From positions 310,001-374,000 of the forward strand of contig NZ_BSRG01000001.1 of the NCBI RefSeq assembly GCF_040363165.1: DNA of 64,000 nt, given 5' to 3'. Made by a program: the position numbers and the translations under genes. The notes beneath the pieces are model-generated. The model ran no database searches. It saw only the letters and a list, made by a program, of their open reading frames with translations, and was not told where the DNA came from. Source of the stretch: Thermus sp. LT1-2-5 (GTDB lineage Bacteria > Deinococcota > Deinococci > Deinococcales > Thermaceae). The stretch's first letter is position 1. Each line of letters opens with the position of its first letter. Positions 8,470 to 21,713 of the stretch are shown here, piece by piece.

Positions 8470-9432
8470 ATGAAGCGTATAGGGGTTGTAGGGGCGGTTT
8501 TGGCACTAGGCTTGGTTTGGGGACAGACGTACACCCTTCGCTTTAACCACGTCCTGGGGCCCAACCATCCCTACCATGCTGGCCTTCAGGCTTGGGCGGA
8601 ACGGGTGGCAGAGCGGACCAAGGGGGACCTGCGGATCCTGGTCTTCCATAGCGCCCAACTAGGGGTAGAGGAAGACATCATCGAGCAGCTGCGGCAAGGG
8701 GTGCCGGTGGGTCAAAACACCGACGGGGCTCGGCTGGGCAACTACGTGAAGGAACTTGGGGTGTTCAACGGCCCTTACTTTGTGGAGGACTACGCCACCG
8801 TTGAGCGCCTGATTAACCTGCCCGTGGTCCAGGGCTGGGTTGAGCGCCTTGCCCAGCAGTATGGCATCCGCGTCCTCTGCTTTAACTGGGTCCAGGGGTA
8901 CCGGCATTTTATGACCAATAGACCCGTACGCCGACCCGAGGACCTCCGCGGCTTGCGCATTCGCACGCCGCCAGCGCCCGTTTGGCAGGAATCGGTGCGG
9001 GCTCTGGGAGCCACCCCCGTGGCCTTGCCTTTCGGAGAAATCTACTCCGCCTTGCAGCAGCGGGCCATCGACGGCGCCGAGCTCGTTTACGCCAACATCC
9101 CCGACATGAGCCTTTGGGAGGTGCTGCGTTACGTGAACGAGACCAAGCACTTCCTCCTCATCAACTTCGAGGTGGTGGGGGAGGCCTGGTACCGACGGCT
9201 ACCGGCCAATTACCGGCAGATCCTCCGGGAGGAGTGTGTGCGGGCAGGCCGGGAAACCTCCCAGCGCATCGCCGCGGAGGAGGAGCGGATCAAATCCCTT
9301 ATCCAGCAACGGGGCATGACCATCGTGAGCGATGTCGACCTGGCGGCCTTCCGACGGGCGGCGGAAACCGCTTACGAGCGCCTTGGACTTAAGAGCATCC
9401 GGGACGCCTTGTACCAGGCTTTGCGGCGCTAA
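8470..9432 (+). CDS. dctP: TRAP transporter solute-binding protein (DctP family)
   Basis: Periplasmic receptor that captures an organic acid and hands it to the DctQM permease, which is driven by an ion gradient. The 320-residue protein has an 18-residue signal peptide ending VWGQ, then the mature TRAP fold. The diagnostic DLRGLRIRTPPAPVW segment carries the arginine that binds the substrate carboxylate, and GATPVALPFGEIYSALQQ follows. Length is standard. The ligand cannot be read from sequence; neighbouring KDG kinase and KDPG aldolase point to a hexuronate or aldonate. A GC-rich hairpin directly after the stop separates it from dctQ. Confidence 0.93.
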   Translation: MKRIGVVGAVLALGLVWGQTYTLRFNHVLGPNHPYHAGLQAWAERVAERTKGDLRILVFHSAQLGVEEDIIEQLRQGVPVGQNTDGARLGNYVKELGVFNGPYFVEDYATVERLINLPVVQGWVERLAQQYGIRVLCFNWVQGYRHFMTNRPVRRPEDLRGLRIRTPPAPVWQESVRALGATPVALPFGEIYSALQQRAIDGAELVYANIPDMSLWEVLRYVNETKHFLLINFEVVGEAWYRRLPANYRQILREECVRAGRETSQRIAAEEERIKSLIQQRGMTIVSDVDLAAFRRAAETAYERLGLKSIRDALYQALRR

Positions 9433-9465
9433 GGGGAAGGCCCCGGTATCTCCGGGGCCTTCCCC
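9433..9465 (+). terminator. Hairpin between dctP and dctQ (attenuating or mRNA-protecting)
   Basis: A perfect 14-bp inverted repeat (GGGGAAGGCCCCGG, loop TATCT, then its complement) starts immediately after the dctP stop. There is no T-run, so complete termination is unlikely. In binding-protein transporter operons such a hairpin typically protects the upstream message or partly terminates, giving more receptor than permease. Confidence 0.7.
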
Positions 9466-9481
9466 GAGTCAGGAGGGGACC

Positions 9482-9934
9482 TTGCGGGAACGGATCCTTC
9501 GTTGGGAAGAGGGCTTGGCCGTTATCTTCCTTGCTGCTTCTGCCCTTGTTGTGTTCGCGGGGGGGGTAGGGCGGTTCTTGGGGCATCCTCTGGACTGGTC
9601 CATGGACCTGGCCACCTTCTCCTTCGCTTGGGCGGTTTTCTTGGGGGCAGATCTAGCACTTAGGGAAAATCGGCACGTGGCGGTGGACAATCTAGCACGT
9701 TTGTTCCCTCCCAAGGCGCGCCGGTGGGTTCAACTGGCAACCTGGGCCCTCGTGGCCGTGTTCTTGCTAACCCTCTTTGCCTATAGCCTTGTGGCGGCCT
9801 ATCAGACCCGCTTCCGTAGCTTCCAAGGGGTACCAGGTTTTAGCTACGCCTGGGTTACCCTGAGCGTGAGCCTGGGAAGCTTTCTCATGTTCACCACCGC
9901 CTTGGAGCGGGTTCGGCGCATCCTTAAGGGGTAA
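9482..9934 (+). CDS. dctQ: TRAP transporter small permease subunit (DctQ family)
   Basis: Four-helix membrane protein of the TRAP transporter that works with DctM. The 150-residue sequence starts LRERILRWEEGL, then shows four hydrophobic segments and the central ADLALRENRHVAVD stretch (E..RH..VD), a DctQ signature. No ATG fits. TTG at 9482, 6 nt after AGGAGG, is the most plausible start; the frame remains open upstream into dctP, but that part is not protein-like. It lies 49 nt after dctP across a hairpin and 3 nt before dctM. Confidence 0.86.
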   Translation: MRERILRWEEGLAVIFLAASALVVFAGGVGRFLGHPLDWSMDLATFSFAWAVFLGADLALRENRHVAVDNLARLFPPKARRWVQLATWALVAVFLLTLFAYSLVAAYQTRFRSFQGVPGFSYAWVTLSVSLGSFLMFTTALERVRRILKG

Positions 9935-9937
9935 GGC

Positions 9938-11212
9938 ATGCTCTTGAGCTTTCTGGTCTTCTTGGGCCTGGTCCTTCTGGGGATGCCCGTGGTCTTCGCC
10001 ATTGGGATCGGAGGGCTGGTCTTCTTCCTCACCCAGCCGGAGCTCCAGCTCATCATGCCCGTGCAGCTGGCCTTGGCGGAAACCCAGAACTTTTCCCTCT
10101 TGGCCATCCCCACCTTCATCCTGGCCAGCAACCTCATGAACGAGCTAGGCGTGACCCGTAGGCTCCTCCAGTTCGCCCATACCCTTACGGGCTTTTTGCG
10201 GGGCGGCTTGGCCCAGGTGAGCGTGCTCTTAGGGTTCCTCATGGGCGGGGTCTCCGGCTCGGCCATCGCTGATGCCACCATGCAGACCAGGCTCCTGGGG
10301 CCCGAGATGGCGCGGAAGGGGTATCCCAGGGGCTTCATCGCGGCGCTGCAAGGGTTTTCCGGCCTCCTCGCCGTGGCGATTCCCCCGAGCATCGGCCTCA
10401 TCCTCTACGGGAGCATCGGGCAGGTGTCCATCGGCCAGCTCTTCGCTGGGGGCATCGGGGTGGGGATCCTCATGGCCCTGGCCTACATGCTCACCGTGGC
10501 CCTCCTGGCCCGGCGAAGGGGGTACCTGCCCGAAAACCCCAGCCCGCCCACGGCCCGGGAGCTTTTCCAAGCGTTGAGGGAGAGTTTCTTTGCCGTGCTC
10601 TTTCCCTTCTTGCTCCTGGCGACCCTCCGCTTCGGCGTCTTCGTCCCCTCGGAGGTGGGGGCGGCTGCGGTGGTCTACGCCCTCTTGGTGGGGTTTATCT
10701 ACCGGGAGCTCTCCTGGCAGCGGGTGCGGCGCGCCCTGGAGCACTCCGTGCGGGACGTGGGCATGGTGGCCCTCCTCATCAGCATGGCCGCGGTGCTGGG
10801 GTACGGGATGAAGTGGGAGATGTTCCCCCAGAAGGTTTCCGGGTTCCTCCTCGAGGCCGTACAAAACCCCCAGGTGGCCCTCCTCCTCATCCTCCTCGCC
10901 CTGCTCCTCCTCGGTACCATCCTGGACTCCACGGTGATGATCATCCTCCTCACCCCCATCCTGGTCCCCGCGGCCAAGGCCTTGGGGATCGACCTGGTCT
11001 ACTTCGGCGTGCTCATGGTCCTCACCTGCGCCGTGGGGCTCCTCACCCCACCCGTGGGGCTTTCCATGTACTCCGTCTGCTCGGTCATGGGCTGCGGCCT
11101 GGGGGAGTACGTGCGGGAGGGATGGCCCTTCTTGGTGGCCACGCTCTTGGTGCTCCTTTTGGCCTTTTTCTTCCCCGGGGTGGTCCTTTTCCTGCCCCGG
11201 CTCCTCTTCTAG
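9938..11212 (+). CDS. dctM: TRAP transporter large permease subunit (DctM family)
   Basis: Main translocation subunit, 424 residues with about 12 membrane helices. Family motifs include GMPVVFAIGIGG near the N-terminus, ALAETQNFSLLAIPTFILASNLM, LMGGVSGSAIADA, GFSGLLAVAIPPSIGLILYG, LDSTVMIILLTPILVPAAKALGID, and LLTPPVGLSMY. ATG follows a GGGGTAAGG ribosome-binding site. It completes the dctPQM operon and is followed after 9 nt by a dehydrogenase, so import and catabolism are probably cotranscribed. GC content returns to the local high level within this gene, unlike eda, iclR and dctP. Confidence 0.94.
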   Translation: MLLSFLVFLGLVLLGMPVVFAIGIGGLVFFLTQPELQLIMPVQLALAETQNFSLLAIPTFILASNLMNELGVTRRLLQFAHTLTGFLRGGLAQVSVLLGFLMGGVSGSAIADATMQTRLLGPEMARKGYPRGFIAALQGFSGLLAVAIPPSIGLILYGSIGQVSIGQLFAGGIGVGILMALAYMLTVALLARRRGYLPENPSPPTARELFQALRESFFAVLFPFLLLATLRFGVFVPSEVGAAAVVYALLVGFIYRELSWQRVRRALEHSVRDVGMVALLISMAAVLGYGMKWEMFPQKVSGFLLEAVQNPQVALLLILLALLLLGTILDSTVMIILLTPILVPAAKALGIDLVYFGVLMVLTCAVGLLTPPVGLSMYSVCSVMGCGLGEYVREGWPFLVATLLVLLLAFFFPGVVLFLPRLLF

Positions 11213-11221
11213 GGGTGAAGC

Positions 11222-11922
11222 ATGCGGCTTAAAGGGAAACGGGCGCTTGTCATTGCGGCGGGGCAAGGCATTGGCCGGGCCATCGCCGAGGCTTTCCAAA
11301 GGGAAGGGGCCGAGGTCCTCGGGGCCACGCTGCACCCGGAAAAGCTTGCGGGGGTGGTGCCCGCGGTGCGGCTGGATGCCCGGGACAAGGAGGCGGTCTT
11401 CGCCCTTATCCAGGGCATGGAGCGGTTGGACGTCCTGGTGAACGCCCAGGGCGTGGTGCCCGTGGGGGGGATTGCGGAGGCCACGGACGAGGACTGGGAC
11501 GAGGCCTTCCTCCTCAATGCCAAAAGCGTCTTCTGGGTCATGCAGGCGGCGCTTCCCAAGATGGCGGCCCAGGGCGGGGGGAGCGTGATCAACATCGCCT
11601 CGGTGGCCGCCTTCAAAATGGTGCCCCAACGCTTCGTGTACGCCGCCACCAAGGCGGCGGTGGTGGCCATGACCAAGGCGGCGGCCTTGGAGTTTGCCCC
11701 CTATGGGGTGCGGGTGAACGCCATCTGCCCGGGGACCGTGGACACGCCCTCCCTCCGGGAGCGGGCAGGGGGGGAGGAGGGGCTTAAGGCCTTCGCCGAG
11801 CGGCAGCTCCTCAAGCGGTTAGGCCGGCCCGAGGAGATCGCGGCCCTAGCCGTCTACCTGGCCTCGGACGAGGGCGCCTTCGCCACGGGGGGCGCCTTTG
11901 TGGTGGACGGGGGGATGAGCCT

Positions 11923-11926
<4 letters not shown>
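11222..11926 (+). CDS. Short-chain dehydrogenase/reductase (sugar-acid dehydrogenase candidate)
   Basis: NAD(P)-dependent oxidoreductase of 234 residues. The Rossmann motif is AAGQGIGRAIAEA, followed by NAQG, an active-site Ser (NIASVAAF), YAATK as the YxxxK catalytic pair, and a C-terminal VVDGGMSL. The short N-terminus and overall pattern resemble the DHRS6 / 2-keto-3-deoxy-L-fuconate dehydrogenase branch. That would fit a locus for 2-keto-3-deoxy sugar acids, but substrate cannot be decided from sequence. It overlaps the next gene by ATGA, so the products are probably made together. Confidence 0.85.
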
Positions 11927-13876
<1,950 letters not shown>

Positions 13877-13885
13877 GAGGTACGC

Positions 13886-14613
13886 ATGCAACGCGCTGCG
13901 CTGGTAACGGGAGGTAGCCGGGGCATTGGCCGGGCCATCGCCGAGGCCTTGTTGCGGCGGGGTTTCCGGGTGGCCATCGCAAGCCGCCATCCCCAGGAGG
14001 CGGTGACGGCCTGGCAGGCGGAGGGGCTTCCCGCCCACGCCTTGGCCGTAGACCTGGAGCGGGAGGACCTCGAGGCCTTGGTGGGGCGGGCGGCGGAGGT
14101 TATGGGGGGGCTTCACGTCCTGGTCCACGCTGCGGCGGTAAACGTGCGCAAGCCCGCCCTGGAGCTCTCCTACGAGGAGTGGCGCCGCGTCCTCTACCTC
14201 CACCTGGACGCGGCCTTCCTCCTAGCCAAGGCCGCAGCTCCCCATATGGCCCGGGCGGGCTGGGGGCGGGTCCTCTTCCTGGGCTCCGTGACCACCTTCA
14301 CCGCCGGGGGGCCGGTGCCCATCCCCGCCTACACCACGGCCAAGACCGCCCTCCTGGGCCTTACCCGGGCCCTGGCCAAGGAGTGGGCTCCCTTGGGGAT
14401 CCGGGTGAACCTCCTCTGCCCCGGGTACGTGGAGACGGACTTCACCCTGCCTGTGCGGCAGAACCCTGAGCTCTTCGGCCCCATCACCGCCCGCATCCCC
14501 CTGGGCCGCTGGGCCAAGCCCGAGGAGATCGCCCGGGTGGCGGCGGTCCTCTGCGGGGAGGAGGCGGAGTACCTCACGGGGCAGGCGGTGGTGGTGGACG
14601 GGGGGTTCCTCGC

Positions 14614-14620
<7 letters not shown>
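13886..14620 (+). CDS. Short-chain dehydrogenase/reductase, second of the sugar-acid locus
   Basis: NAD(P)-dependent oxidoreductase, 244 residues, with TGGSRGIGRAIAEA, NVRKP after HAAAV (in place of the usual NNAG), the serine in LGSVTTF, YTTAK as catalytic YxxxK, and C-terminal VVDGGFLAY. It resembles gluconate 5-dehydrogenase/KduD-type enzymes, which interconvert 5-keto and hydroxy forms of sugar acids. That would suit the operon, but other substrates are possible. AGGAGGT precedes the ATG, 9 nt after kdgK. Its stop overlaps the stop of the convergent paaZ by 7 nt. Confidence 0.84.
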
Positions 14621-16605
<1,985 letters not shown>

Positions 16606-16607
16606 CC

Positions 16608-17063
16608 TCACACCGCCTTAAAGGCCTCGAACACCTCGCCGCAGGCGCCGCACTGGTAGAGCATCTTGCAGAGGGTAGCCCCGAAGGCGTTTTTAAGGGC
16701 CACCTCCCGGCTGCCGCACCGGGGGCAAGGGGGGTCCTGGTGGGCCATGGGGAGGGGCAGGGGCGGGGCGATGCCGTAGGCGGCCAGCTTCTCCTTGGCC
16801 TCCTCCGCCATGGCCTCCGTGGACCAAGGGGTGCGGGCCTCCTCCACCTCCACCGCCTCCGCCCCCGCCTTCTTCAGAGCCCGCACCATCTCCTCCCGGA
16901 TGAGCTTTAGGGCGGGGCAGCCGGAGAAGGTGGGGCGGAAGCGCACCCGGACCCAGTTCCCCTCGGCCTCGAGGGAGAGGACCATCCCCATCTCCACGAT
17001 GTTGAGGACGGGGATCTCGGGGTCCTTGACCCCCTTTAGGGCCTCCCAGTAGCGGTCTACCAC
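16608..17063 (-). CDS. paaD: Phenylacetyl-CoA epoxidase maturation subunit PaaD
   Basis: Accessory protein of the phenylacetyl-CoA epoxidase with a SufT/MIP18-like domain followed by a zinc ribbon, thought to help metal-centre assembly. In 151 residues it has [17 protein letters not shown] (the DPE motif of the family), [11 protein letters not shown] with the conserved Cys, and a C-terminal CPRCGS...CGACGE ribbon. GTG at 17063 is the start; it overlaps the paaC stop by 7 nt. The same frame is open for about 107 codons upstream but only as low-complexity Gly/Pro shadow. Confidence 0.93.
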   Translation of the reverse strand: MVDRYWEALKGVKDPEIPVLNIVEMGMVLSLEAEGNWVRVRFRPTFSGCPALKLIREEMVRALKKAGAEAVEVEEARTPWSTEAMAEEAKEKLAAYGIAPPLPLPMAHQDPPCPRCGSREVALKNAFGATLCKMLYQCGACGEVFEAFKAV

Positions 17064-17818
17064 GCCTTGGCCTCCGGGTCCCAACGGGCCACGGACTGCA
17101 TCTCCGCTAGAAGCGACCATAGGTACTCCGTGTGCTCCTTCCGGCTTTTGGGCACGTAGCCCCCCTGGGGGGGCTTGAGCCCCGAGCGCTCCAGGTGGCG
17201 GGTGACCTCCTCCAGGTAAGGGGCCTCCAGGGCCTTCAGGTCCGGCACCACCCCCGCCTCCACCAAAGCCTCCTCCTCCGGGAGGGGGACGAACAGCTGC
17301 CTGGCGTAGGGGAAGAGGAGGTCTAAGGCCGCCTGGGCCCGGCGGTGGCTCTCCTCGGTGCCCTGGCCCAGGCGCTCCACCCAAAGGGCGGTGTGCCTCA
17401 AGTGGAAGCGCTCCTCCTTGCGGATGCGGCGGGCCACCTCGGCCAGGGGCTCGTAGGTGCTCCTTTCCGCCGCCTGGAGCCAGAGGTTCTCGTAGGCGTC
17501 GAAGAGGTACTGCCGCACCAGGGTAAAGGCCCAGTCCCCCTTGGGCAGCTCCACCAAGACGGCGTTTTGGTACTCCAGGGGGTCGCGGAAGAAGACGAGC
17601 CGGTCAGGGTCGGCCCCGTCCAGCTCCTGGCGGAGCTCCAGGTAGAGCTTGGCGTGGCCCAGCTCGTCCTGGGCCAGGTTGGCGATGGCGATGTCCTCCT
17701 CGAGGATGGGCGCATGGGCCACCCACTCGGACAGGCGCTGGGCCAGCACCACCTCGTCGTCGGCCAGGGCCGTGAGCTTGGCCACCAGGGCTTCCTTGAG
17801 GCACGGGTCAAGGGGCAT
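17057..17818 (-). CDS. paaC: Phenylacetyl-CoA epoxidase structural subunit PaaC
   Basis: Structural, catalytically silent partner of PaaA in the PaaACB epoxidase complex, with a ferritin-like fold. The 253-residue protein shows [32 protein letters not shown]-like helices ([12 protein letters not shown]) and [16 protein letters not shown] near residue 135-150, matching the family. It overlaps paaB by 11 nt upstream and paaD by 7 nt downstream, so stoichiometric translation is likely. Confidence 0.94.
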   Translation of the reverse strand: MPLDPCLKEALVAKLTALADDEVVLAQRLSEWVAHAPILEEDIAIANLAQDELGHAKLYLELRQELDGADPDRLVFFRDPLEYQNAVLVELPKGDWAFTLVRQYLFDAYENLWLQAAERSTYEPLAEVARRIRKEERFHLRHTALWVERLGQGTEESHRRAQAALDLLFPYARQLFVPLPEEEALVEAGVVPDLKALEAPYLEEVTRHLERSGLKPPQGGYVPKSRKEHTEYLWSLLAEMQSVARWDPEAKAW

Positions 17819-18326
17819 CCTCCACCTCCTTGGCGGTGATGAGGCCGTAGTAGCTCTGCAAGCGGTAGGTCTTGTCCTTGGCCGGGGCGAACCAGCTTTC
17901 GATCACTTCCTCCTTGGGCTCCGTCCCCACCACCAGCCGCTCCGGCACCGTCCAGAAGGCCACCCCTTGGGCGTGGAGGAGCGCCTCTTTAATGGCCGAG
18001 GCCGGGCCCTTGGCCAGGAAGCGGCCCACCAGGTCGCCATAGACCATGCTCCGGCGGTGGCTCCGCTTGGCGAAAACCCAGTAGGCCTCCTCCGGCCCCA
18101 CCTCCTCGGGCCAGGGGCCCTTCAGGCCCTCCTGCGTCAGGTGGAAGAAGGCCTCCGCCGGGGCCACGAAGAGGGCGTAGGCGGAAGGCCGACGCACGAA
18201 GACGTGCCGGGCCAAAAGGAGGGCGTGCTCGGGGTCGGTGGCGTGCACCGAGCCCACCATCTGGGGCGGGCTTTTGGGGGTGTCCTGCTTGATGACCTCG
18301 TAGCGGGGCCACTCCGTTCCCCACAT
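17808..18326 (-). CDS. paaB: Phenylacetyl-CoA epoxidase subunit PaaB (enlarged form)
   Basis: Small subunit bridging PaaAC dimers and possibly helping electron delivery. The N-terminal WPRYEVIKQ and [31 protein letters not shown] match enteric PaaB, and the C-terminal [19 protein letters not shown] matches the usual C-terminal part. At 172 residues it is nearly twice the ~95 residues of the E. coli protein, because about 75 residues are inserted between these halves. Nine nt separate it from paaA. Identity is well supported by position and ends; the role of the insertion is unknown. Confidence 0.9.
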   Translation of the reverse strand: MWGTEWPRYEVIKQDTPKSPPQMVGSVHATDPEHALLLARHVFVRRPSAYALFVAPAEAFFHLTQEGLKGPWPEEVGPEEAYWVFAKRSHRRSMVYGDLVGRFLAKGPASAIKEALLHAQGVAFWTVPERLVVGTEPKEEVIESWFAPAKDKTYRLQSYYGLITAKEVEDAP

Positions 18327-18335
18327 GGCTCCCTC

Positions 18336-19307
18336 CTAGTCCGCCGCCTGGGCCAAGCGGCGCTTGGCGTGGGCCTCCATGGCCTCCCGTACCCAGCGCC
18401 CTTCCTCGTGCGCCCGTTGCCTGGCCAACAGGCGGTGGCGGTTCATGGGGCCTTCCCCTTGGATCACCTTCCAGAACTCGTCCCAGGGGATGGGGCCGTG
18501 GACCCAGTTCCCCGTCTTCTCGTCGTAGCGGAGCTCGGGGTCGGGGGGGATAAGCCCCGCCTCGAGGAGCTCCGGCACGTGCTCGTTCAGGAACTCCTGG
18601 CGGATCTGGTCGTTGGTCTTGGTCTTGATGCCCCAGCGCAGGAGGAGGGGGGTATGGGGGGAGTCGGTGTCGTGGGGCCCGGCCATCATCAGGGTAGGCC
18701 ACCACCAGCGGTTTAGGGCATCCTGGACCATCTGCCGCTGCTTCCGGGACCCCTTGGCGTAGAGGAGGACCGCCTCCTTGCCCTGCTTGTGGTGGAAGGT
18801 CTCCTCGGCGCAGATGCGCACCATGGCCCGGGAGTAGGGCCCGTAGGAGCACTGGGCCAGCATGGTCTGGTTCTTGATGGCCATGCCGTCCACCAGCCAG
18901 CCGATGATGCCCACGTCGGCCCAGGTGAGGGTGGGGTAGTTGAAGATGTTGGAGTACTTGGCCTGCCCCGCTAGCAGGGCCTCCACCATCTCCTCCCGGG
19001 TCACCCCGAGGGTTTCTGCGGCGTGGTAAAGGTACTGGCCGTGCCCCGCCTCGTCCTGCACCTTGGCCAGGAGGATGAGCTTGCGCCTCAGGGAAGGGGC
19101 CCGGGTGATCCAGGCGCCTTCGGGGAGCATGCCCACCCACTCGCTGTGGGCGTGCTGGGAGATCATGCGGACAAGCTGCCTGCGGTACTCCGCCGGCATC
19201 CAGTCCCCGGGCTCGATCTTCTCCCCCCGGGCGATCCTGGCCTCAAACTCCGCAAGCCTTTCCGGGTAGTCTGGGTCCTCCGGGTAGCCGATCCTAAGCT
19301 TCACCAT
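18336..19307 (-). CDS. paaA: Phenylacetyl-CoA 1,2-epoxidase catalytic subunit PaaA
   Basis: Di-iron subunit that inserts one oxygen into the aromatic ring of phenylacetyl-CoA. The 323-residue protein carries the ferritin-like metal ligands: [17 protein letters not shown] (ExxH) in one helix pair and [14 protein letters not shown] (EExxHH) in the other. [17 protein letters not shown] and RWWWPTLMM are also typical. ATG at 19307 overlaps the end of paaR by 14 nt. This makes paaR the first gene of the operon and the repressor its own target. Confidence 0.95.
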   Translation of the reverse strand: MVKLRIGYPEDPDYPERLAEFEARIARGEKIEPGDWMPAEYRRQLVRMISQHAHSEWVGMLPEGAWITRAPSLRRKLILLAKVQDEAGHGQYLYHAAETLGVTREEMVEALLAGQAKYSNIFNYPTLTWADVGIIGWLVDGMAIKNQTMLAQCSYGPYSRAMVRICAEETFHHKQGKEAVLLYAKGSRKQRQMVQDALNRWWWPTLMMAGPHDTDSPHTPLLLRWGIKTKTNDQIRQEFLNEHVPELLEAGLIPPDPELRYDEKTGNWVHGPIPWDEFWKVIQGEGPMNRHRLLARQRAHEEGRWVREAMEAHAKRRLAQAAD

Positions 19308-19878
19308 CCGCGCCTCCTTCCTCCACGCCAAGAGCCCGAAGCACGAGCCCGGCGTAAGCTTCCGCAAGCTCCTCCAGGGAAAGCGGCCCATCGGGCCTGT
19401 ACCACTGGTAGGTCCAGTTGAGGGCCGAAAGGACGAAGAGGGTGGCGAGGCGCACGTTCTCCACGCGGAAGACGCCCTTCTCCACCCCCTCTTGGATCAC
19501 CCCTTGCACCCCCTCCTCGTAGCGGCGCCTCAGGGCCTTGGCCTCCTCCAGAAGGGGAGGGGAGAGGTGCTTCCACTCGTGGAAGAAGACCGTGGCCCGG
19601 GGAAGCTCCTCGGCGATGACCCGGAGGTGGCCTTTCACCAAGGCCTTCGCCCGCTCCACGGGGCCACCTGGGGGAAGGCTCTCCAAAACGGCGAGGAAGC
19701 GCTGGGCCGCCTGGCGGACCACCTCCAGGAGGATCTCCTCCTTGGACTGGATGTGGGCGTAGAGGCTTCCCCCTTGCAGGTTCAGGTGGCGGGCGAGTTC
19801 CCGCATGCTGGTGGCGTGGTAGCCTCGCTGGCTGAAGAGGGTTCCGGCCACGTGGAGGATCTCGTCCCGACGCTCCAT
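19294..19878 (-). CDS. paaR: TetR-family repressor of phenylacetate genes
   Basis: Repressor released by phenylacetyl-CoA in T. thermophilus (PaaR, from memory). About 194 residues with an N-terminal TetR helix-turn-helix ([29 protein letters not shown]) and a helical ligand domain including [12 protein letters not shown]. The ATG at 19878 (MERRDEIL) is preferred; a GTG ten codons upstream is possible but would put the operator inside the coding sequence. A 14-bp palindrome matching the remembered PaaR consensus sits 2 nt upstream of the ATG. It leads the paaABCDZ operon and is divergent from a FadR-like gene. Confidence 0.92.
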   Translation of the reverse strand: MERRDEILHVAGTLFSQRGYHATSMRELARHLNLQGGSLYAHIQSKEEILLEVVRQAAQRFLAVLESLPPGGPVERAKALVKGHLRVIAEELPRATVFFHEWKHLSPPLLEEAKALRRRYEEGVQGVIQEGVEKGVFRVENVRLATLFVLSALNWTYQWYRPDGPLSLEELAEAYAGLVLRALGVEEGGADGEA

Positions 19879-19880
19879 GG

Positions 19881-19894
19881 CTAACGATCGTTTG
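19881..19894. promoter_or_regulatory. PaaR operator
   Basis: CTAACGATCGTTTG fits the pseudo-palindrome CNAACGNNCGTTNG that I recall for T. thermophilus PaaR at every fixed position. It lies just upstream of the paaR start, so it would give autoregulation and control of the whole operon. Confidence 0.8.
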
Positions 19895-19947
19895 TTAGTT
19901 TCGCACACCTGGGGCGAAGGGACAAGTGTCCTGGCTCACCTTCTCCC

Positions 19948-19976
19948 TTGACACTTGGGGGCGACGGGTATAGGGT
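19948..19976 (+). promoter_or_regulatory. Promoter of the fadR-like operon
   Basis: TTGACA (19948-19953) and TAGGGT (19971-19976), spaced 17 nt, face the TetR gene at 20002. A palindromic operator follows just downstream of the -10 box. Confidence 0.6.
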
Positions 19977-19979
19977 GTA

Positions 19980-19999
19980 CTTACCGACCGGTCGGTGAG
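19980..19999. promoter_or_regulatory. Operator palindrome before the FadR-like gene
   Basis: Perfect 14-bp palindrome ACCGACCGGTCGGT (19983-19996) flanked by CTN/NAG, so 19 of 20 bases follow dyad symmetry with one mismatched pair. It lies between the -10 box and the ATG, an ideal position for self-repression by the encoded TetR protein. Confidence 0.7.
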
Positions 20000-20001
20000 C
20001 T

Positions 20002-20592
20002 ATGGTGACCCCTACCAAGGACCGCATCCTCGAGGAGGCCGCCAAGCTCTTCACGGAGAAGGGCTACGAGGCCACCAGCGTCCAGGACATCGCCCAGGCC
20101 CTGGGCCTTTCCAAGGCGGCGCTCTACCACCACTTCCGGAGCAAGGAGGAGATCCTTTTGGCCATCAGCCTACAGGCCCTCGAGGGCCTGGTGCGGGCGG
20201 GAGAGGAGGCCCTGGCCTACCCGGACCCGGAGGAGGCCCTTCTCCGCTTCATGGAGGCCCACGCCCGCTACTTTGAGGAGAACTATTCCTTCTTTGTCAC
20301 CATGCTCCAAGGCATCCAAAGCCTTTCCCCGGAAAACCGGGCGGCCACCCTTACCCTTCGCGACCAACACGAGGAAAACCTGCGGACCCTCCTCCGGCGG
20401 GGGGTGGAAACGGGCGCCTTCCGCCCGGTGGACGTGGCCCTGGCGGGGCGGGCGGTCCTTTCTCTTCTCAACTGGATGATCCGCTGGTTCCGCCCCGGCG
20501 GCCCCAAGCGGGCGGTGGAGTTCGCCCAAGCGTACCACGAGCTCATCCTTAGGGGGTTGAAGGATGGAGATCCCAGAGCACAAGGAGCTTAG
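20002..20592 (+). CDS. fadR: TetR-family regulator, FadR-like
   Basis: 196-residue repressor, probably of fatty-acid degradation and released by long-chain acyl-CoA. N-terminal helix-turn-helix is [29 protein letters not shown]; the C-terminal ligand domain includes [21 protein letters not shown] and [13 protein letters not shown]. The sequence looks very close to T. thermophilus FadR as I remember it. Its 3' end overlaps the acyl-CoA dehydrogenase start by 29 nt, so regulator and target form one operon. A 14-bp palindrome lies between promoter and start. No obvious strong ribosome-binding site precedes the ATG. Confidence 0.88.
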   Translation: MVTPTKDRILEEAAKLFTEKGYEATSVQDIAQALGLSKAALYHHFRSKEEILLAISLQALEGLVRAGEEALAYPDPEEALLRFMEAHARYFEENYSFFVTMLQGIQSLSPENRAATLTLRDQHEENLRTLLRRGVETGAFRPVDVALAGRAVLSLLNWMIRWFRPGGPKRAVEFAQAYHELILRGLKDGDPRAQGA

Positions 20593-21700
20593 AGAGGTGG
20601 CGCGCCGCTTCCTGCAGGAGGCGGCGCCCCTCCTGAAGCAATACGAGGAACAGGAGGCCTTCCCTTGGCCCTTGGTGGAACGCATGGGGCAGCTTGGCTT
20701 CCTGGGCGTTTTCGTCCCCGAGGCGCTGGGCGGGGCGGGGCTAGACTTCTTTGCCTACCTGGCCCTTTTGGAGGAGATGGGGGGCTACGCCTCCTTGCGC
20801 TCCATCCTCTCCGTGCAGCAAAGCCTGGTTCTCACCCCTCTCCTCACCTACGGGACGGAGGCGCAAAAGGCAAGGTACGTGCCCCGTTTGGCCCGGGGGG
20901 AGATCCTGGGCGCCTTCGGCCTCACCGAGCCTGAGGCGGGCTCGGATGCGGCAAGCCTCCGCACCCGGGCCTACCGGGAGGGCGACCACTACGTGCTGGA
21001 GGGCCAGAAAACCTTCATTTCCCACGGCAACGTGGCAGAGGTCTTCCTCGTCTTCGCCAAAACGGACCCGGAACAGGGGGCCAAGGGCATCACCTGTTTC
21101 CTGGTGGAGCGGCAAGACGGGGTGAGGACAAGCCCCTTGAAGGGAAAGCTCGGCCTGAAGGCGGCGGATACCGGGATGGTGTTCCTGGACGGGGTGCGGG
21201 TGCCGAAGGAAAGGGTCTTGGGGCGGGAGGGGGAGGGCTTCAAGATCGCCCTTTCCACCCTGGACACAGGCCGCATCTCCTTGGCGGCGGGAGCGGTGGG
21301 GCTTATGCGGCGGGCCTTGGACCTCTCCCTCAATTACGTAAGGGAAAGGCGGCAGTTCGGCCGGCCCATCGCCAGCTTCCAGCTCATCCAGGAGCACTTG
21401 GCGGAGATGAAGCTGGATTTGGAGGCCTCGAGGCTCCTCACCTACCAGGCGGCCTGGAAAAAGGTCAAGGGGGAGCCCTACACCCTCGAGGCCAGCCTGG
21501 CCAAGCTCCACGCCTCCGAGGCCGCCAACCGGGTGGCTTACCGGGCCATCCAGGTGCACGGCGGCTACGGCTTCTTTGAGGAGTACGAGGTGGCAAGGCT
21601 TTACCGGGACGCCCGGATCCTCACCCTGTACGAGGGGACCAGCGAGGTGCAGAAGCTCATCATCGGGGCCCACCTCACGGGGGTTCGGGCCTTCGCTTGA
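20564..21700 (+). CDS. Acyl-CoA dehydrogenase
   Basis: FAD enzyme introducing the trans-2 double bond into acyl-CoA in beta-oxidation. The 378-residue protein has [17 protein letters not shown] and [18 protein letters not shown] (FAD contacts), [45 protein letters not shown], and [13 protein letters not shown] with the expected catalytic Glu. ATG starts inside the end of fadR. The SD-preceded maoC gene follows 13 nt later. Chain-length specificity cannot be judged by eye. Confidence 0.94.
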   Translation: MEIPEHKELREVARRFLQEAAPLLKQYEEQEAFPWPLVERMGQLGFLGVFVPEALGGAGLDFFAYLALLEEMGGYASLRSILSVQQSLVLTPLLTYGTEAQKARYVPRLARGEILGAFGLTEPEAGSDAASLRTRAYREGDHYVLEGQKTFISHGNVAEVFLVFAKTDPEQGAKGITCFLVERQDGVRTSPLKGKLGLKAADTGMVFLDGVRVPKERVLGREGEGFKIALSTLDTGRISLAAGAVGLMRRALDLSLNYVRERRQFGRPIASFQLIQEHLAEMKLDLEASRLLTYQAAWKKVKGEPYTLEASLAKLHASEAANRVAYRAIQVHGGYGFFEEYEVARLYRDARILTLYEGTSEVQKLIIGAHLTGVRAFA

Positions 21701-21713
21701 AAGGAGGCGCGCC

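Noticed and set aside
10229-11629. 466-codon open frame antisense to dctM and the SDR
   Set aside because: Repetitive His/Glu/Gly composition typical of antisense shadows in Thermus DNA.
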